Shown: positions 10,032 through 19,001 of the stretch, in pieces
Layout of the letters: each line of letters opens with the position of its first letter
Position numbering within the stretch: the stretch's first letter is position 1
Assembly (NCBI GenBank): GCA_965372015.1
Contig: CBDVAP010000001.1
Coordinates: 3,178 to 67,177, forward strand
Reading direction: 5' to 3'
From: JACZSB01 sp965372015
Lineage (GTDB): Bacteria > Fidelibacterota > Marinisomatia > SCGC-AAA003-L08 > TS1B11
Length of the DNA: 64,000 nucleotides
Made by a program: the position numbers and the translations under genes
The notes under the pieces: model-generated
Database searches by the model: none
Seen by the model: the letters and a program-made list of their open reading frames with translations, nothing else
What the model was told of the DNA's origin: nothing

Positions 10032-10240
10032 ATGGCAAAGTCGTATTCAAATCGCGTTAAAGCAGCCGGCAGATCGCCTGGGGAGAAGCCAGTTCAACCA
10101 CTATTTGGAGTCCGAGGGAATAGCGGATGGCGCCAAAATGTTGTTTGAATACCGGATTGATAATAACGGGGCCGGTACCACCGCCAACTTGGCGGCGATA
10201 GGATTCATATTCACATTTAAAGGGAGATACACTAATGGAT
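10032..10240 (+). pseudogene. Chimeric relic: 5' end of a chemoreceptor-linked gene joined to the 3' end of a porin-like gene
   Basis: From 10032 the DNA matches the start of the gene at 13043 for about 45 bases (MAKS-S versus MSKSDS). Near 10076, at the shared string CGCCTGGGG, it switches to sequence matching 7494-7655 of the small porin-like gene. It includes IADGA, LFEYRID and a terminal AAIGFIFTF strand. The porin part carries a one-base deletion relative to 7164-7628, so the remaining 38-codon frame (10032-10148) is meaningless. The relic marks a deletion between duplicated copies. Confidence 0.8.
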
Positions 10241-11329
10241 AGCTTACGAAAAATTACCGTTGTTACGTTTTTGATGCTACTTTTACTATCATTCGCGCTA
10301 GCTCAGGAGGAGCCGGGATTTACTTATGAGTATGGGTACACATCGGACATCATGATGGTGGCTGGTGTGGATCAAGGCGCAGGCCAGCTGAACTACCTGG
10401 ATAACGTAGATCTACTTCTGAACTTCAACACTGAAGGCCTGGGATTATGGTCAGGTGGGAACCTGAGCGTATATTTCCTTTCCAACCAAGGGAGTGCCTT
10501 AAGCGAGATTGTTGGTGATGCTCAAGTGACGAGTAACATCGAGGCTGACGGCACCCAGCGATTGTACGAGTTCTGGTATAATCAATCATTGATGTATGGC
10601 ATGATTGAGGTGATGGTTGGCATGCACGATCTGAACTCGGAATTTTACACCAATGACTGTGCCAGTCTATTCACAAATAGCTCATTCGGTATCGGCTCCG
10701 ATGTGGCCGGCAGCGTTCCTGTGAGCATCTTTAATGTTGTTGGTCCTGCTGTCAGGATAAAACTTAGGCTCACGAGAAATCTTTGGCTTCTGGGTGCGGC
10801 CTATGATGGCAACCCCGATCCCGATAACAATACAGACGGCCTGAACGTCAGCTGGTCTGAAGATGACGGGATATTTAATGTAGTCGAAGCTCAATATACT
10901 CCCAGCCGGGGAGATGATATGTGCCAGAGCTACAGGGTGGCGGCGTGGACGCATACCGCACCCGATCCCGATACGACAGCTGAAGACGCAATCTCCGGTG
11001 TGTATCTCTCCCTAGACCAGCCGGTTGGCAAATTGGCCGCTTTTCTGCATGGAGGAATTGCTACCGGTGAGGCTGCAGTGCCATTATACGTCGGCTTTGG
11101 TGTACATACCCCGAGCAATCTCGGTCTGGCCGTTGCCGCAGCAAAACTCGATGCGGATGCCTTTGAGCTCACAGGTGGAGATGCCTGGGAAGTGACCATC
11201 GAAGCCACCTGGGCCATCCAAGTCAGTGACATCTTTTCAATCCAACCGGATATCCAGTTCGTGCTCAATCCCAGCGGCAATGATGGTAATGCCATTGTCT
11301 ACGGTGTGCGGACATCAATCGGGTTTTAG
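10235..11329 (+). CDS. Carbohydrate porin, OprB family
   Basis: 364 aa. The signal peptide is 1-24 (ends ALA-QE). The body shows OprB features: GLGLWSGGNLSVYFLSNQG near residue 70, a MVGMHDLNSEFYTN block near 130, and SLDQPVGKLAAFLHGG and FSIQPDIQFVLNPSG toward the end. The C-terminal residue is Phe, as expected for BAM-inserted barrels. A clear ribosome-binding site (AAGGGAG) lies 8-10 bases upstream. The signal-peptide codons are nearly the same DNA as in the gene at 5754. It sits between two chemoreceptors, so uptake of a small polar solute and taxis toward it are probably linked. The substrate is unproven. Confidence 0.88.
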   Translation: MDSLRKITVVTFLMLLLLSFALAQEEPGFTYEYGYTSDIMMVAGVDQGAGQLNYLDNVDLLLNFNTEGLGLWSGGNLSVYFLSNQGSALSEIVGDAQVTSNIEADGTQRLYEFWYNQSLMYGMIEVMVGMHDLNSEFYTNDCASLFTNSSFGIGSDVAGSVPVSIFNVVGPAVRIKLRLTRNLWLLGAAYDGNPDPDNNTDGLNVSWSEDDGIFNVVEAQYTPSRGDDMCQSYRVAAWTHTAPDPDTTAEDAISGVYLSLDQPVGKLAAFLHGGIATGEAAVPLYVGFGVHTPSNLGLAVAAAKLDADAFELTGGDAWEVTIEATWAIQVSDIFSIQPDIQFVLNPSGNDGNAIVYGVRTSIGF

Positions 11330-11368
11330 TCAATTAAACAAACAGCTAGGTAACGAAAGGATTTCAAT

Positions 11369-13024
11369 ATGAAGTGGTTCAAAATGGATTGGTTCAATAA
11401 CCTGACCATCTCCCTCAGACTTAGCGCGATGATGGGGATAGTGATTGTATTAGTCTTCGGTACCAGCCTGTATAATTACAGGAACTTCTCGGAGATCAAG
11501 GAAAGCTGCGTCCTCACCAGGGACGAATCGGTGGTATTCGCATTGCTGGCCAAGGATTTCCAGGCCCACGTGATCCAGGTGCAGCAGTGGCTGACGGATA
11601 TCTCCGCTACCCGGGGTGTCGAAGGCTTCGACGACGGTTTTGACGAAGCTGAGATCCACTATCAGGCCGGGCTAGAGAACCTGGCCAGTTTCCGGGAGAT
11701 GTTCGTAGAGGAGAACGAAACGGAAATGATCGAATTTGTCGACCAGACAGCGACGGACTTGACTGCCTTCTATGACATGGGCCGTGAGATGGCCCAAAGC
11801 TATATTGATCACGGGCATGAAGAAGGCAACAAGCTCATGGAGCAGTTCGATCCGTTTGCGGCGAAAATCGCCGAGTCGGTGGATGTTTTGGTGGACCTGC
11901 AGGTCCGCGAGCTGCAGGAATCGATGGCCACGGTGATTAGCACCACCAACATCAGCAAGATCATCTCCATAGCGACAGTTGTGCTGCTGCCGGCCTTCAT
12001 TATTCTAGTGTCCATTTTCCTGGTGACCAACATCACTAAACCGATCAACAGGGTGATTGCCATGCTGCAGGACATTGACGAGGGTGAGGGTGATTTAACC
12101 AAGCGTCTTAGTATTGAGGCTAAAGATGAGATTGGAGTGATGGCCCGGCTCTTCGACTCCTTTATAGCAAAGGTGCAGGATCTGATCAAGCAGATTGGCG
12201 CCAGTTCATCACAGGTAGGCAATGCCTCTACCCAAATCTCATCCGCTTCGGAGCAGTTGGCTGCCGGTGCTGAAGAACAACAGGCCCAACTGTCGGAGGT
12301 GGCCACCACCATGGAGCAGATGAGCGCCATGATCTTGGAAGCCAGCAAGAATGCTGACGAAACGCGGGAGACTGCTCAAAATACCGGTATAACCGCCGAG
12401 AGTGGCCGGGAGGTCGTCTCCAAGACGGTGACCGGCTTCGAAGCGGTGGCCCGGACTGTGGAGCGCGCCGCCGGCCAGATCGAGTCCTTGAGCAAACGTT
12501 CAGAGGAGATCGGGAACGTCATCCAGGTCATCGATGACATCGCCGACCAGACAAACCTGTTGGCACTCAATGCCAATATCGAGGCGGCTCGGGCCGGGGA
12601 TGCCGGCCGGGGCTTCGCGGTGGTGGCCGATGAAGTGCGCAAGCTGGCCGAGCGGACCGTGAGTGCCACGGCGGAAATCAGCAGCATGATAGAGACCATT
12701 CAGGGAGAAATCCAGGATGCGGTGGAATCGATGACGGCCATCCAGGAACAGTCCAAAGAAGGGTTGGAACTGGTAGGCCAGTCCGATCAATCACTGCAAG
12801 AGATTTCCGGCGCCATTACGGGCGTTGTTACGGCAGTTGAGCAGATTGCCACTTCCACCAACGAGCAAAGTTCCGGTGCGGAAGAGATCTCCAAGAACAT
12901 CGAGGGGGTCACCACCGTAGCCAAGGAATCGGCCTCCAGCGCCCAAGAGCTGGCTTCCTCCGCGGAGCAGCTTAGTCGAGAGGTGAACGGGCTTAACGAC
13001 CTGATTGGCCAGTTCAAAGTCTGA
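11369..13024 (+). CDS. Methyl-accepting chemotaxis protein with four-helix-bundle-type sensor
   Basis: 551 aa. TM1 is about 17-37, the periplasmic helical region about 38-195 ([17 protein letters not shown], then acidic helices), TM2 about 197-219, then HAMP and a signalling domain with the same [19 protein letters not shown] tip as the first receptor. The sensor is unrelated to that of the first receptor, yet the cytoplasmic halves (12061-13024 versus 9050-10013) are near-identical at the DNA level. GAAAGGA precedes the ATG. It ends in LIGQFKV, without a CheR-binding tail. It is followed by the small gene whose 5' end is also found after the first receptor. Confidence 0.95.
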   Translation: MKWFKMDWFNNLTISLRLSAMMGIVIVLVFGTSLYNYRNFSEIKESCVLTRDESVVFALLAKDFQAHVIQVQQWLTDISATRGVEGFDDGFDEAEIHYQAGLENLASFREMFVEENETEMIEFVDQTATDLTAFYDMGREMAQSYIDHGHEEGNKLMEQFDPFAAKIAESVDVLVDLQVRELQESMATVISTTNISKIISIATVVLLPAFIILVSIFLVTNITKPINRVIAMLQDIDEGEGDLTKRLSIEAKDEIGVMARLFDSFIAKVQDLIKQIGASSSQVGNASTQISSASEQLAAGAEEQQAQLSEVATTMEQMSAMILEASKNADETRETAQNTGITAESGREVVSKTVTGFEAVARTVERAAGQIESLSKRSEEIGNVIQVIDDIADQTNLLALNANIEAARAGDAGRGFAVVADEVRKLAERTVSATAEISSMIETIQGEIQDAVESMTAIQEQSKEGLELVGQSDQSLQEISGAITGVVTAVEQIATSTNEQSSGAEEISKNIEGVTTVAKESASSAQELASSAEQLSREVNGLNDLIGQFKV

Positions 13025-13042
13025 GTGAAAAGGAGTAATACC

Positions 13043-13552
13043 ATGTCAAAGTCGGATTCAAAGAGCATTAGAACAGCCGGTATCGACGCCGGTGACCGTG
13101 CCCGAACCGGAAACAATAGAGGGGTCCGGGTACGGTACGCCCTGGAGAGCCGGGAAAGTTCCCTCGCTCCCACCGAATGTCATATCGACCCCCAGGTAAT
13201 GGAGGTCGATATTTTCGATCTGAGTACGGTGCGGCGGGAAGCCGGCGCCCTGTCCGCCCGGCTGTTCGCGGTAGTCGATAATGTTAGCCTGGCCGTGGCG
13301 GTTGAGCAGCCGGCCCGCGATGGCGTACCGTGGCAGCAGCTGGGACCTCATGATGATGTTCCTTTTACGCCAATAGCAAATTCGGCCACTTTTCACCGAA
13401 TTGCCGAGCGCTTAAATACGAACCTTGGAAATGTAATCGAATCTTCGCGTATTATGCAGGAAGCTTCGAAAAGACTTATCCATGGAATAGAAAAGCTTCG
13501 TGACGGCGTGGAGGAAATCAAAGACACTGCCGGCAAGTTCAAGTTAGACTGA
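13043..13552 (+). CDS. Chemoreceptor-linked small protein of unknown function
   Basis: 169 aa from the ATG at 13043, which has an AAAAGGAG ribosome-binding site at 13028-13035; the in-frame GTG at 13025 lacks one. There is no signal peptide or membrane segment. The middle (about 40-105) looks globular. The last ~50 residues form a charged helix (NVIESSRIMQEASKR, EKLRDGVEEIKDTAGKFK) reminiscent of coiled-coil partners. I do not recognise the family. A truncated copy follows the first chemoreceptor, so the pairing is ancestral. A role as receptor adaptor is a guess. Confidence 0.65.
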   Translation: MSKSDSKSIRTAGIDAGDRARTGNNRGVRVRYALESRESSLAPTECHIDPQVMEVDIFDLSTVRREAGALSARLFAVVDNVSLAVAVEQPARDGVPWQQLGPHDDVPFTPIANSATFHRIAERLNTNLGNVIESSRIMQEASKRLIHGIEKLRDGVEEIKDTAGKFKLD

Positions 13553-13911
13553 AAATAAACACTTGTTGATTTTCAGCACTGGGCCACTTATTAAAATGTC
13601 CCATACTCTTTTCATGGCCGGTACTACCGCGGTTAAAATCGCCTGCTATGTCGATGTGTATTGACAGATAGTTGTCGGCATTGCTCTTGTTTTGTTTGAT
13701 ACGTTTATTAATTACGAAGACTGAGCAGCTGATTTATATATCGCCTTAAGAAATATTAAGGCCTTCCGTAGCAGAATAATGATATGAGGGTATACGCAAC
13801 CGGATCAGACTTGGAAGGGAGTATATAAAGTTGCGTGAACAAGCAAATCCTGCCCAATCACGGGCAATCCAATTCTTACTCGGGTTTACTTCTCAAAGGA
13901 GATATTCTCTC
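13553..13911. other. Intergenic region with two hairpins before the hybrid kinase
   Basis: 359 bases with no gene. An 8-bp inverted repeat (CTGAAAAT / ATTTTCAG, 13549-13556 and 13569-13576) straddles the previous stop and may act as a weak terminator. A second, GCCTTAA-GAAATA-TTAAGGC, lies at 13743-13762 and could be an operator. AAAGGAG at 13895-13901 is the ribosome-binding site of the kinase. Confidence 0.5.
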
Positions 13912-16900
13912 ATGAGAAAATACCAGTCACAGCCGATTGTGATTTTCACGATTCTGATCCTGATTATTTTTACAGTAGAAGCCTTTATAATGGGATTTCT
14001 TTTTTACCTCTCCCCACCAGCGGGTCTAATAACAGCCGTATTGGATGCCACCCTCTTGAGTTTTTTACTTTCGCCACTCATCTACCATTTCGTGGCCCAA
14101 CCCTTGGTGAGATATGCGGAAGACCAGATCGAGGCTCGGAAACAAATAGCCCAGAACCGGGAATTCCTGGCATCAGTGCTGGATTCCTTAACCCATCCCT
14201 TCCACGTTATCAATTCTTCCGATTATTCGATCACTATGGCAAATACTGCCAGTGGATATGCTGATAAAACCGGTGCAAAGTGTTACGAAGTTGCCCACAA
14301 CCGTTCTACGCCCTGTACCGGCAAGGATCATCCCTGTCTGCTTCGAATAGTAAAGCAGTCCGGGCAGCCTGCGGTTGCGGAGCACGTACATCAAAACGGT
14401 GGCGGCGAGCCGAGTCTCTTAGAAATTCATGCTTTCCCTGTATTCAACAGCGAAGGCGAATTGAAGGAGATAATAGAATACTCACTGGACCGCACTGAAT
14501 ACAAAGCTGCTCTGGTAGCTCTGCGTGACTCGGAACAGGAGCTACGCCAACTACACGAGAATGCGTTGGAGGGTATTTTCCGATCCAGGCCCAACGGTCG
14601 TATTATCTATGCCAACCTGGCGATGGCCCGGATTTTTGGCTTCGACAGTGTTGAAGATATCCTGAAAATCAACGCCCGTGAACTCTATTTCGATATTGAG
14701 GACCGTCAGAAATTACTGGCGGAGTTCGAAGCCCACGGAAAGGTCGTACATCAGGAACTTCGAATGCGGGATCGCAATGGTAAAGAGATCTGGGTTCGTG
14801 AAAGTGCCCGGGTGCTCCGGGATTCCTCCGGAAAGAAAAGGTTCTTTGAGGGTTTCTTATCGGACATAACCCAGATAAAAGAAGCCGAGCAGGCCATTCA
14901 GGTCGCCCTCCAGGACCTCCAGGCCGCCAAGGAGTACACCCAGCTGCTGGTCGCCAGCTCCTTGGACATGATTATTGCCGTTGATAATAAGCGCAGGATC
15001 ACGGAGTTTAACGATGCGGCTGAAGATACGTTCGGTTATACGCGTGAAGAAGTGCTTGGTAAACATGTGAACCTGCTTTATGCGGATCACAAAGAAGGCA
15101 ATAGGGTCCATAAAAAGACCATCAAGCATGGTCACCAGGTCCAGGAAATCCTCAACCGGCGGAAGAACGGCGATACTTTTCCCTGCCTGCTTTCCGCTTC
15201 CGTCCTCCTTGATTCTAGCGGAAAACGGGTGGGCGTTATGGGGGTATCGAGAGACATTTCAAAGTACAAGCAACGGGAAAAAGTCCAGGCGGCTATCTAT
15301 CAGATTTCAGAAGCGGCTCATACCGCTCAAAAACTGGAACAACTCTACGGTGCCCTTCATGAGATCGTTGGGGAGCTCATGCCGGCCCAAAACTTCTACA
15401 TCGCGCTCTACAATGCCGAATCGGGGATACTCGAATTTCCATATTTCATTGATGAACATGACCAGACACCGGCCCCGAAGAAACTTGGAAAGGGTTTAAC
15501 CGAATATGTCCTGCGGACTGGAAAACCGTTGTTATCTTCACGTGATGATTTCGATAAGTTGGTTAAGAGCGGTGAAGTTGAGCGCATCGGTACACCGCCT
15601 ATCGATTGGCTGGGGGCTCCCTTGAAAGCACAGGGTCGGACCTTTGGAGTAGTAGCGGTCCAGAGCTATTCTAGTGGTGTCAGGTATGGTGAGGAGGAAC
15701 AGCATATCCTCAAGTTTGTTTCCTCACAGGTCGCCGCCGCTATTCAGCGCGTTCAGGCTGAGGAAGTACTCCGGGAGAGTGAAGAGAGATACCGCACCGT
15801 CATCGAAGCTTCTCCAGGCTCTGTTTTTCTACTCAACCGTGATGGAAACATCCTGGACCTGGATATGCCCCGGCATTTGAATTACCGGCCAGAGGTTCTG
15901 GTTACCTCCCACATCTATGACCTGATCTACGAAAAGGATCAAGAGCGATTCGAGCATGAACTAAAGAATTGCACGTCTACTGGCAATATGTGCGAATTCG
16001 AGGTCTACAGCCGGGACCAATCAATCATTTACCAGGTTCTTCTCGCGCCCATCAAAACAGAATCACAGTCTTTAAATACTATCGTATGCAATCTGTACGA
16101 TATCTCAGAAAGGAAGAGGCTGGAAGCCGACGCGATAAGGGCAGCTAAATTGGAATCCATAGAAGCATTCGCCGGCGGCTTGGCACATGATTTCAATAAC
16201 CTGCTCAGTAGCATCGGACTGAACATTTCCCTGGCTCGCCTGCAAGTGGGGAATGATGTGGATATGAAGGAATCTCTTAGACATGCCGAACACTCGGTAC
16301 AAATGGCCCGGGGCATCAGCAAGCAGTTGATGTCGTTCACCCGTGGCGGCGCACCCGATAAGGTCGAAGTTGACCTTCGACCGCTGTTGGAGGAATCCGT
16401 AAAGTTCGCCCTGGGTGGTTCGCGGGTAGTCCCGGAATTCAATCTACCGGAGAATCTACGGGTGGTTGAGATTGATCCCAGCCAGATCAATCAGGTAATT
16501 CACAATCTGGCCATTAATGCGGCCCAGGCAATGCCAGGGGGCGGCACTCTTACCGTTTCGGGGGAAAATGTTGAAGCAGGGAAGATCAAATACCCGTCCA
16601 AGGGAACCTACATCAAAGATAATTATGTCATGATCACCTTTAAGGACACCGGCGACGGCATGCCACCTAAGATTTTGGATAGGATATTCGATCCCTATTT
16701 CACAACCCGGAAAGAGGGCAGCGGGCTAGGGCTATTCTCGTGTCATACAATCCTGAACCAACACAAAGGCTGGATCAGTGCAGCATCATTGTCGGGGCAA
16801 GGCAGTACTTTCACATTTTGCCTGCCCGCGGTTATTGGCACGGTCGATCGAGTGCCGGAGAACGAGCGCTTCGACCTGGGTAGTGGCCGAATACTGGTCA

Positions 16901-17295
16901 TGGATGATGAGAAGGAAATCCGACGGGTCATGACCAACCTGATTGAAGTGCTGGGGTACCAGGTAGAGACTGTCACAGATGGTAAAGAAGCCGTGGTCCA
17001 TTATCGGGTGGCGCGGGAAAAGGATGAGCCCTTTGACGCCGTGATCCTGGATCTGACCGGTACGGCCGGAATGGGCGGTCTTGATACCGTGAAGCAATTG
17101 CGCAAGTTGGATCCCCATTTGAAGGCCATCGTTTCCAGCGGCCATGTTACCCATGACGCTCTACAGAACTACGAGAAATATGGGTTTGCAGGCGTGATTC
17201 ACAAACCTTGTACGGGCGAACAACTTTCACGCGTCCTGGTGTCCGTGATGGCCGAAAGCGGGAAGAATAAAGAAGTTTTAGACTCCCAGGCGTAG
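13912..17295 (+). CDS. Membrane-bound hybrid histidine kinase with PAS, GAF and receiver domains
   Basis: 1127 aa from the ATG at 13912, chosen because AAAGGAG lies 10 bases upstream; the frame is open back to a TTG at 13831. Two N-terminal membrane helices (about 8-31 and 38-66) are followed by a PAS domain with a Cys/His-rich stretch (C124, then STPC and HPC). Then come PAS, PAS, GAF (about 460-615) and PAS. The HisKA domain has AHDFNNLL (His759), the HATPase has NLAINAAQAMPGGG, and a C-terminal receiver (about 990-1115) has Asp1047 (VILDLTG) and a Lys in IHKPC. There is no Hpt domain, but one is encoded 50 bases downstream. The Cys/His PAS could bind a metal or respond to redox. Confidence 0.93.
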   Translation: MRKYQSQPIVIFTILILIIFTVEAFIMGFLFYLSPPAGLITAVLDATLLSFLLSPLIYHFVAQPLVRYAEDQIEARKQIAQNREFLASVLDSLTHPFHVINSSDYSITMANTASGYADKTGAKCYEVAHNRSTPCTGKDHPCLLRIVKQSGQPAVAEHVHQNGGGEPSLLEIHAFPVFNSEGELKEIIEYSLDRTEYKAALVALRDSEQELRQLHENALEGIFRSRPNGRIIYANLAMARIFGFDSVEDILKINARELYFDIEDRQKLLAEFEAHGKVVHQELRMRDRNGKEIWVRESARVLRDSSGKKRFFEGFLSDITQIKEAEQAIQVALQDLQAAKEYTQLLVASSLDMIIAVDNKRRITEFNDAAEDTFGYTREEVLGKHVNLLYADHKEGNRVHKKTIKHGHQVQEILNRRKNGDTFPCLLSASVLLDSSGKRVGVMGVSRDISKYKQREKVQAAIYQISEAAHTAQKLEQLYGALHEIVGELMPAQNFYIALYNAESGILEFPYFIDEHDQTPAPKKLGKGLTEYVLRTGKPLLSSRDDFDKLVKSGEVERIGTPPIDWLGAPLKAQGRTFGVVAVQSYSSGVRYGEEEQHILKFVSSQVAAAIQRVQAEEVLRESEERYRTVIEASPGSVFLLNRDGNILDLDMPRHLNYRPEVLVTSHIYDLIYEKDQERFEHELKNCTSTGNMCEFEVYSRDQSIIYQVLLAPIKTESQSLNTIVCNLYDISERKRLEADAIRAAKLESIEAFAGGLAHDFNNLLSSIGLNISLARLQVGNDVDMKESLRHAEHSVQMARGISKQLMSFTRGGAPDKVEVDLRPLLEESVKFALGGSRVVPEFNLPENLRVVEIDPSQINQVIHNLAINAAQAMPGGGTLTVSGENVEAGKIKYPSKGTYIKDNYVMITFKDTGDGMPPKILDRIFDPYFTTRKEGSGLGLFSCHTILNQHKGWISAASLSGQGSTFTFCLPAVIGTVDRVPENERFDLGSGRILVMDDEKEIRRVMTNLIEVLGYQVETVTDGKEAVVHYRVAREKDEPFDAVILDLTGTAGMGGLDTVKQLRKLDPHLKAIVSSGHVTHDALQNYEKYGFAGVIHKPCTGEQLSRVLVSVMAESGKNKEVLDSQA

Positions 17296-17347
17296 AGGGA
17301 CATGATTCATTCAGATGAATAGTTACCAGCACAAAAAGCGATGACCG

Positions 17348-17815
17348 ATGAGTATATATGACCATCTGGCGGGGATGGAGGATATCCTTGACGAATTTAT
17401 CGATGAGAGCAGTGAGCTTCTAAAGGGGATAAAAGAGGACTTGAAACGCCTGGAGCCGGACCTGGAGGCAGAGCTCCTCAACCGCATTACCCGAGTATTC
17501 CACAATATAAAGGACACCTGTGGTTTTCTAGGATTCGAGCAGGCTAAAACGGTGGCACACGTAACGGAAAACCTTCTGAATCAGATGCGCAACGGGAAAC
17601 TAGTCCCCGGAGGCGAAATCAGCGCCGTTTTACAGGAGAGTTGCGACTGGTTCGAGAGGTTTCTGGGAACCGGTAAGGAACAACAGGACCGAGAATTTGA
17701 GATTGAGTCGTTGCTAAAGCGCCTGCATTTAGCCGGCCAAGGGGATGGGCAGCATTCTGAAGTTGAGGTTCTCAGGTGGCTGATTTCGGCCAGGCTAAAA
17801 GAGAAAAAAAATTAG
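17348..17815 (+). CDS. Histidine phosphotransfer (Hpt) protein, CheA-P1-like
   Basis: 155 aa, all helical. VFHNIKDTCGFLGFEQ contains the expected phospho-His52 and following Lys of an Hpt helix, with Asp where CheA-type Hpt domains usually have Gly. Residues 1-110 resemble the P1 domain of CheA; the last ~45 residues are a charged tail. It lies directly after the hybrid kinase and would carry phosphate from its receiver to a downstream regulator. No output regulator is adjacent. The start could also be the in-frame ATG at 17375. Confidence 0.85.
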   Translation: MSIYDHLAGMEDILDEFIDESSELLKGIKEDLKRLEPDLEAELLNRITRVFHNIKDTCGFLGFEQAKTVAHVTENLLNQMRNGKLVPGGEISAVLQESCDWFERFLGTGKEQQDREFEIESLLKRLHLAGQGDGQHSEVEVLRWLISARLKEKKN

Positions 17816-18012
17816 TGGCTGCTAAGGAGGCCGTGTCTGCGATGAATAAAGTGCACGCCAGCTCACTCGATATGCCTACCTCTAGCGATAACGCACCTTC
17901 CGAAAGCACCTCCGCCCTGCCCACGGTCTGAGTACAGACCCACTCTGAGGTCTCCTTAGCTGCCGCCGATCATTCCACTATTATGCAGCTGTAAAATGAT
18001 GGCCATTCAGGC
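17816..18012. other. Intergenic region with hairpin
   Basis: After the Hpt stop there is AAGGAGG (17824-17830) and a 29-codon frame at 17842-17931 (Ser/Pro-rich, no recognisable domain). It ends inside a perfect hairpin GGTCTG-AGTA-CAGACC (17925-17940). No T-run follows, so this is not a standard rho-independent terminator. I do not claim the short frame as a gene. Confidence 0.35.
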
Positions 18013-18291
18013 ATGGGTGTCCCAACGTTCCATGTTGAAATGGGTGCCAGAAATCCCCTGAAAACACTGAACGAGGACCACATGGGGACCAAGATGGCGG
18101 CCTTCGTCTCGCAGCAGTACATCCCCTACGCAGAGCTGGCTTCCGTGGAGCGCCCCAAGGCGGCCCGGCGGCGGCTGTTTCTGCGTCAGGAAGACGGCGG
18201 GGAAAAACTGGTAAAGATCCCCTTCGATTACATCGAGGACAGCGACCGCGTCAAACTGTTCGACTTTTTGAAGGAGCAAGCGCGGGGCTGA
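18013..18291 (+). CDS. Short conserved-looking protein or gene fragment
   Basis: 92 aa. The C-terminal two-thirds reads like a beta-rich domain closed by a helix (IPYAELASVE, RRRLFLRQEDGGEKLVKIPFDYI, RVKLFDFLKE), reminiscent of a PH-like fold. The N-terminal 35 residues look non-native and no ribosome-binding site precedes the ATG. It may be the 3' part of a lost gene. Function unknown. Confidence 0.4.
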   Translation: MGVPTFHVEMGARNPLKTLNEDHMGTKMAAFVSQQYIPYAELASVERPKAARRRLFLRQEDGGEKLVKIPFDYIEDSDRVKLFDFLKEQARG

Positions 18292-18433
18292 TTCTCAGAG
18301 TCGCCAGGGCGAAAGAATAGATTGGTTCGGCCTGGTGCCAAGGAGTTATATCCTGAGGTCAATTATACTCCCTCATAATCGTAACTGCCCCGGGCATGGC
18401 CTGCCCGAAGCTTGTCGAAAGGTGCCACTGCTC

Positions 18434-18532
18434 AAGTAAGGCAACGTCCGATTCAGCGCCAATTTTCCGGATACGCTCCAGATACGGATAAGAATTTCTC
18501 AACGGGCGGCTGCCCTCTCTTCGACCTGGCGA
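18434..18532 (+). repeat. 99-bp dispersed repeat, left copy (R1)
   Basis: Aligns without gaps to 34893-34991, with about 80 of 99 positions identical by eye. The core is GGATACG-N4-AGATACG followed by an A/T-rich stretch and GGCGGCTGCC. Just upstream, 18401-18422 resembles a short REP-type intergenic repeat. No tRNA fragment follows this copy. Confidence 0.75.
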
Positions 18533-19001
18533 CTCAGGTTGATGGGAGTGGGTAATTCACCTTTTCAATCGGGCAGCAGAAAATATTATGGGACTTCGTC
18601 CTGTGCAAGCAATGGGAAATGGCTGGATTAAAGGTCTGCACCAAGGAGAGCATGGCTTGGTCACCACTAGTCACAATAGGGCAAATTTTACTCCCCACCA
18701 CCTCTGGCGTGACAAGCATTCCGCGGGGTCCAGTCTGCCACACTGCGTGGCGAGAAATGGATAAAGTGCGATTTTCTGCCGGAGTTACCGAATCAAAGCC
18801 CTTGATCTTCAGAGCACGAACAGGAAATGCCAGCTCCTGTCATGGGGCTGAGCAGTAAAAACGGGTTGGAGATTCGATTAAGCGGTCGTATATTTGAGAT
18901 GATTCAAACGTTTCAATTAAAAGATTTTTCCAGCGCCGGGACTTTCCACCAGCTAGGTACCGGCAGGTTAATTAGCGCTATTTAACGGAGCAGCCGCCAG
19001 C
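18533..19001. other. Intergenic region before the acyl-CoA ligase
   Basis: About 470 bases with no convincing gene; a 79-codon frame at 18619-18858 lacks any protein-like pattern. It probably carries the promoter of the downstream cassette. GGAG at about 18987-18990 is the likely ribosome-binding site of the next gene. Confidence 0.35.

Noticed and set aside
13553..13911. Riboswitch upstream of the hybrid kinase
   Set aside because: Two short hairpins only; no recognisable aptamer core.
18619..18858. 79-codon frame before the acyl-CoA ligase
   Set aside because: No ribosome-binding site, no domain-like pattern, lies in repeat-bearing intergenic DNA.
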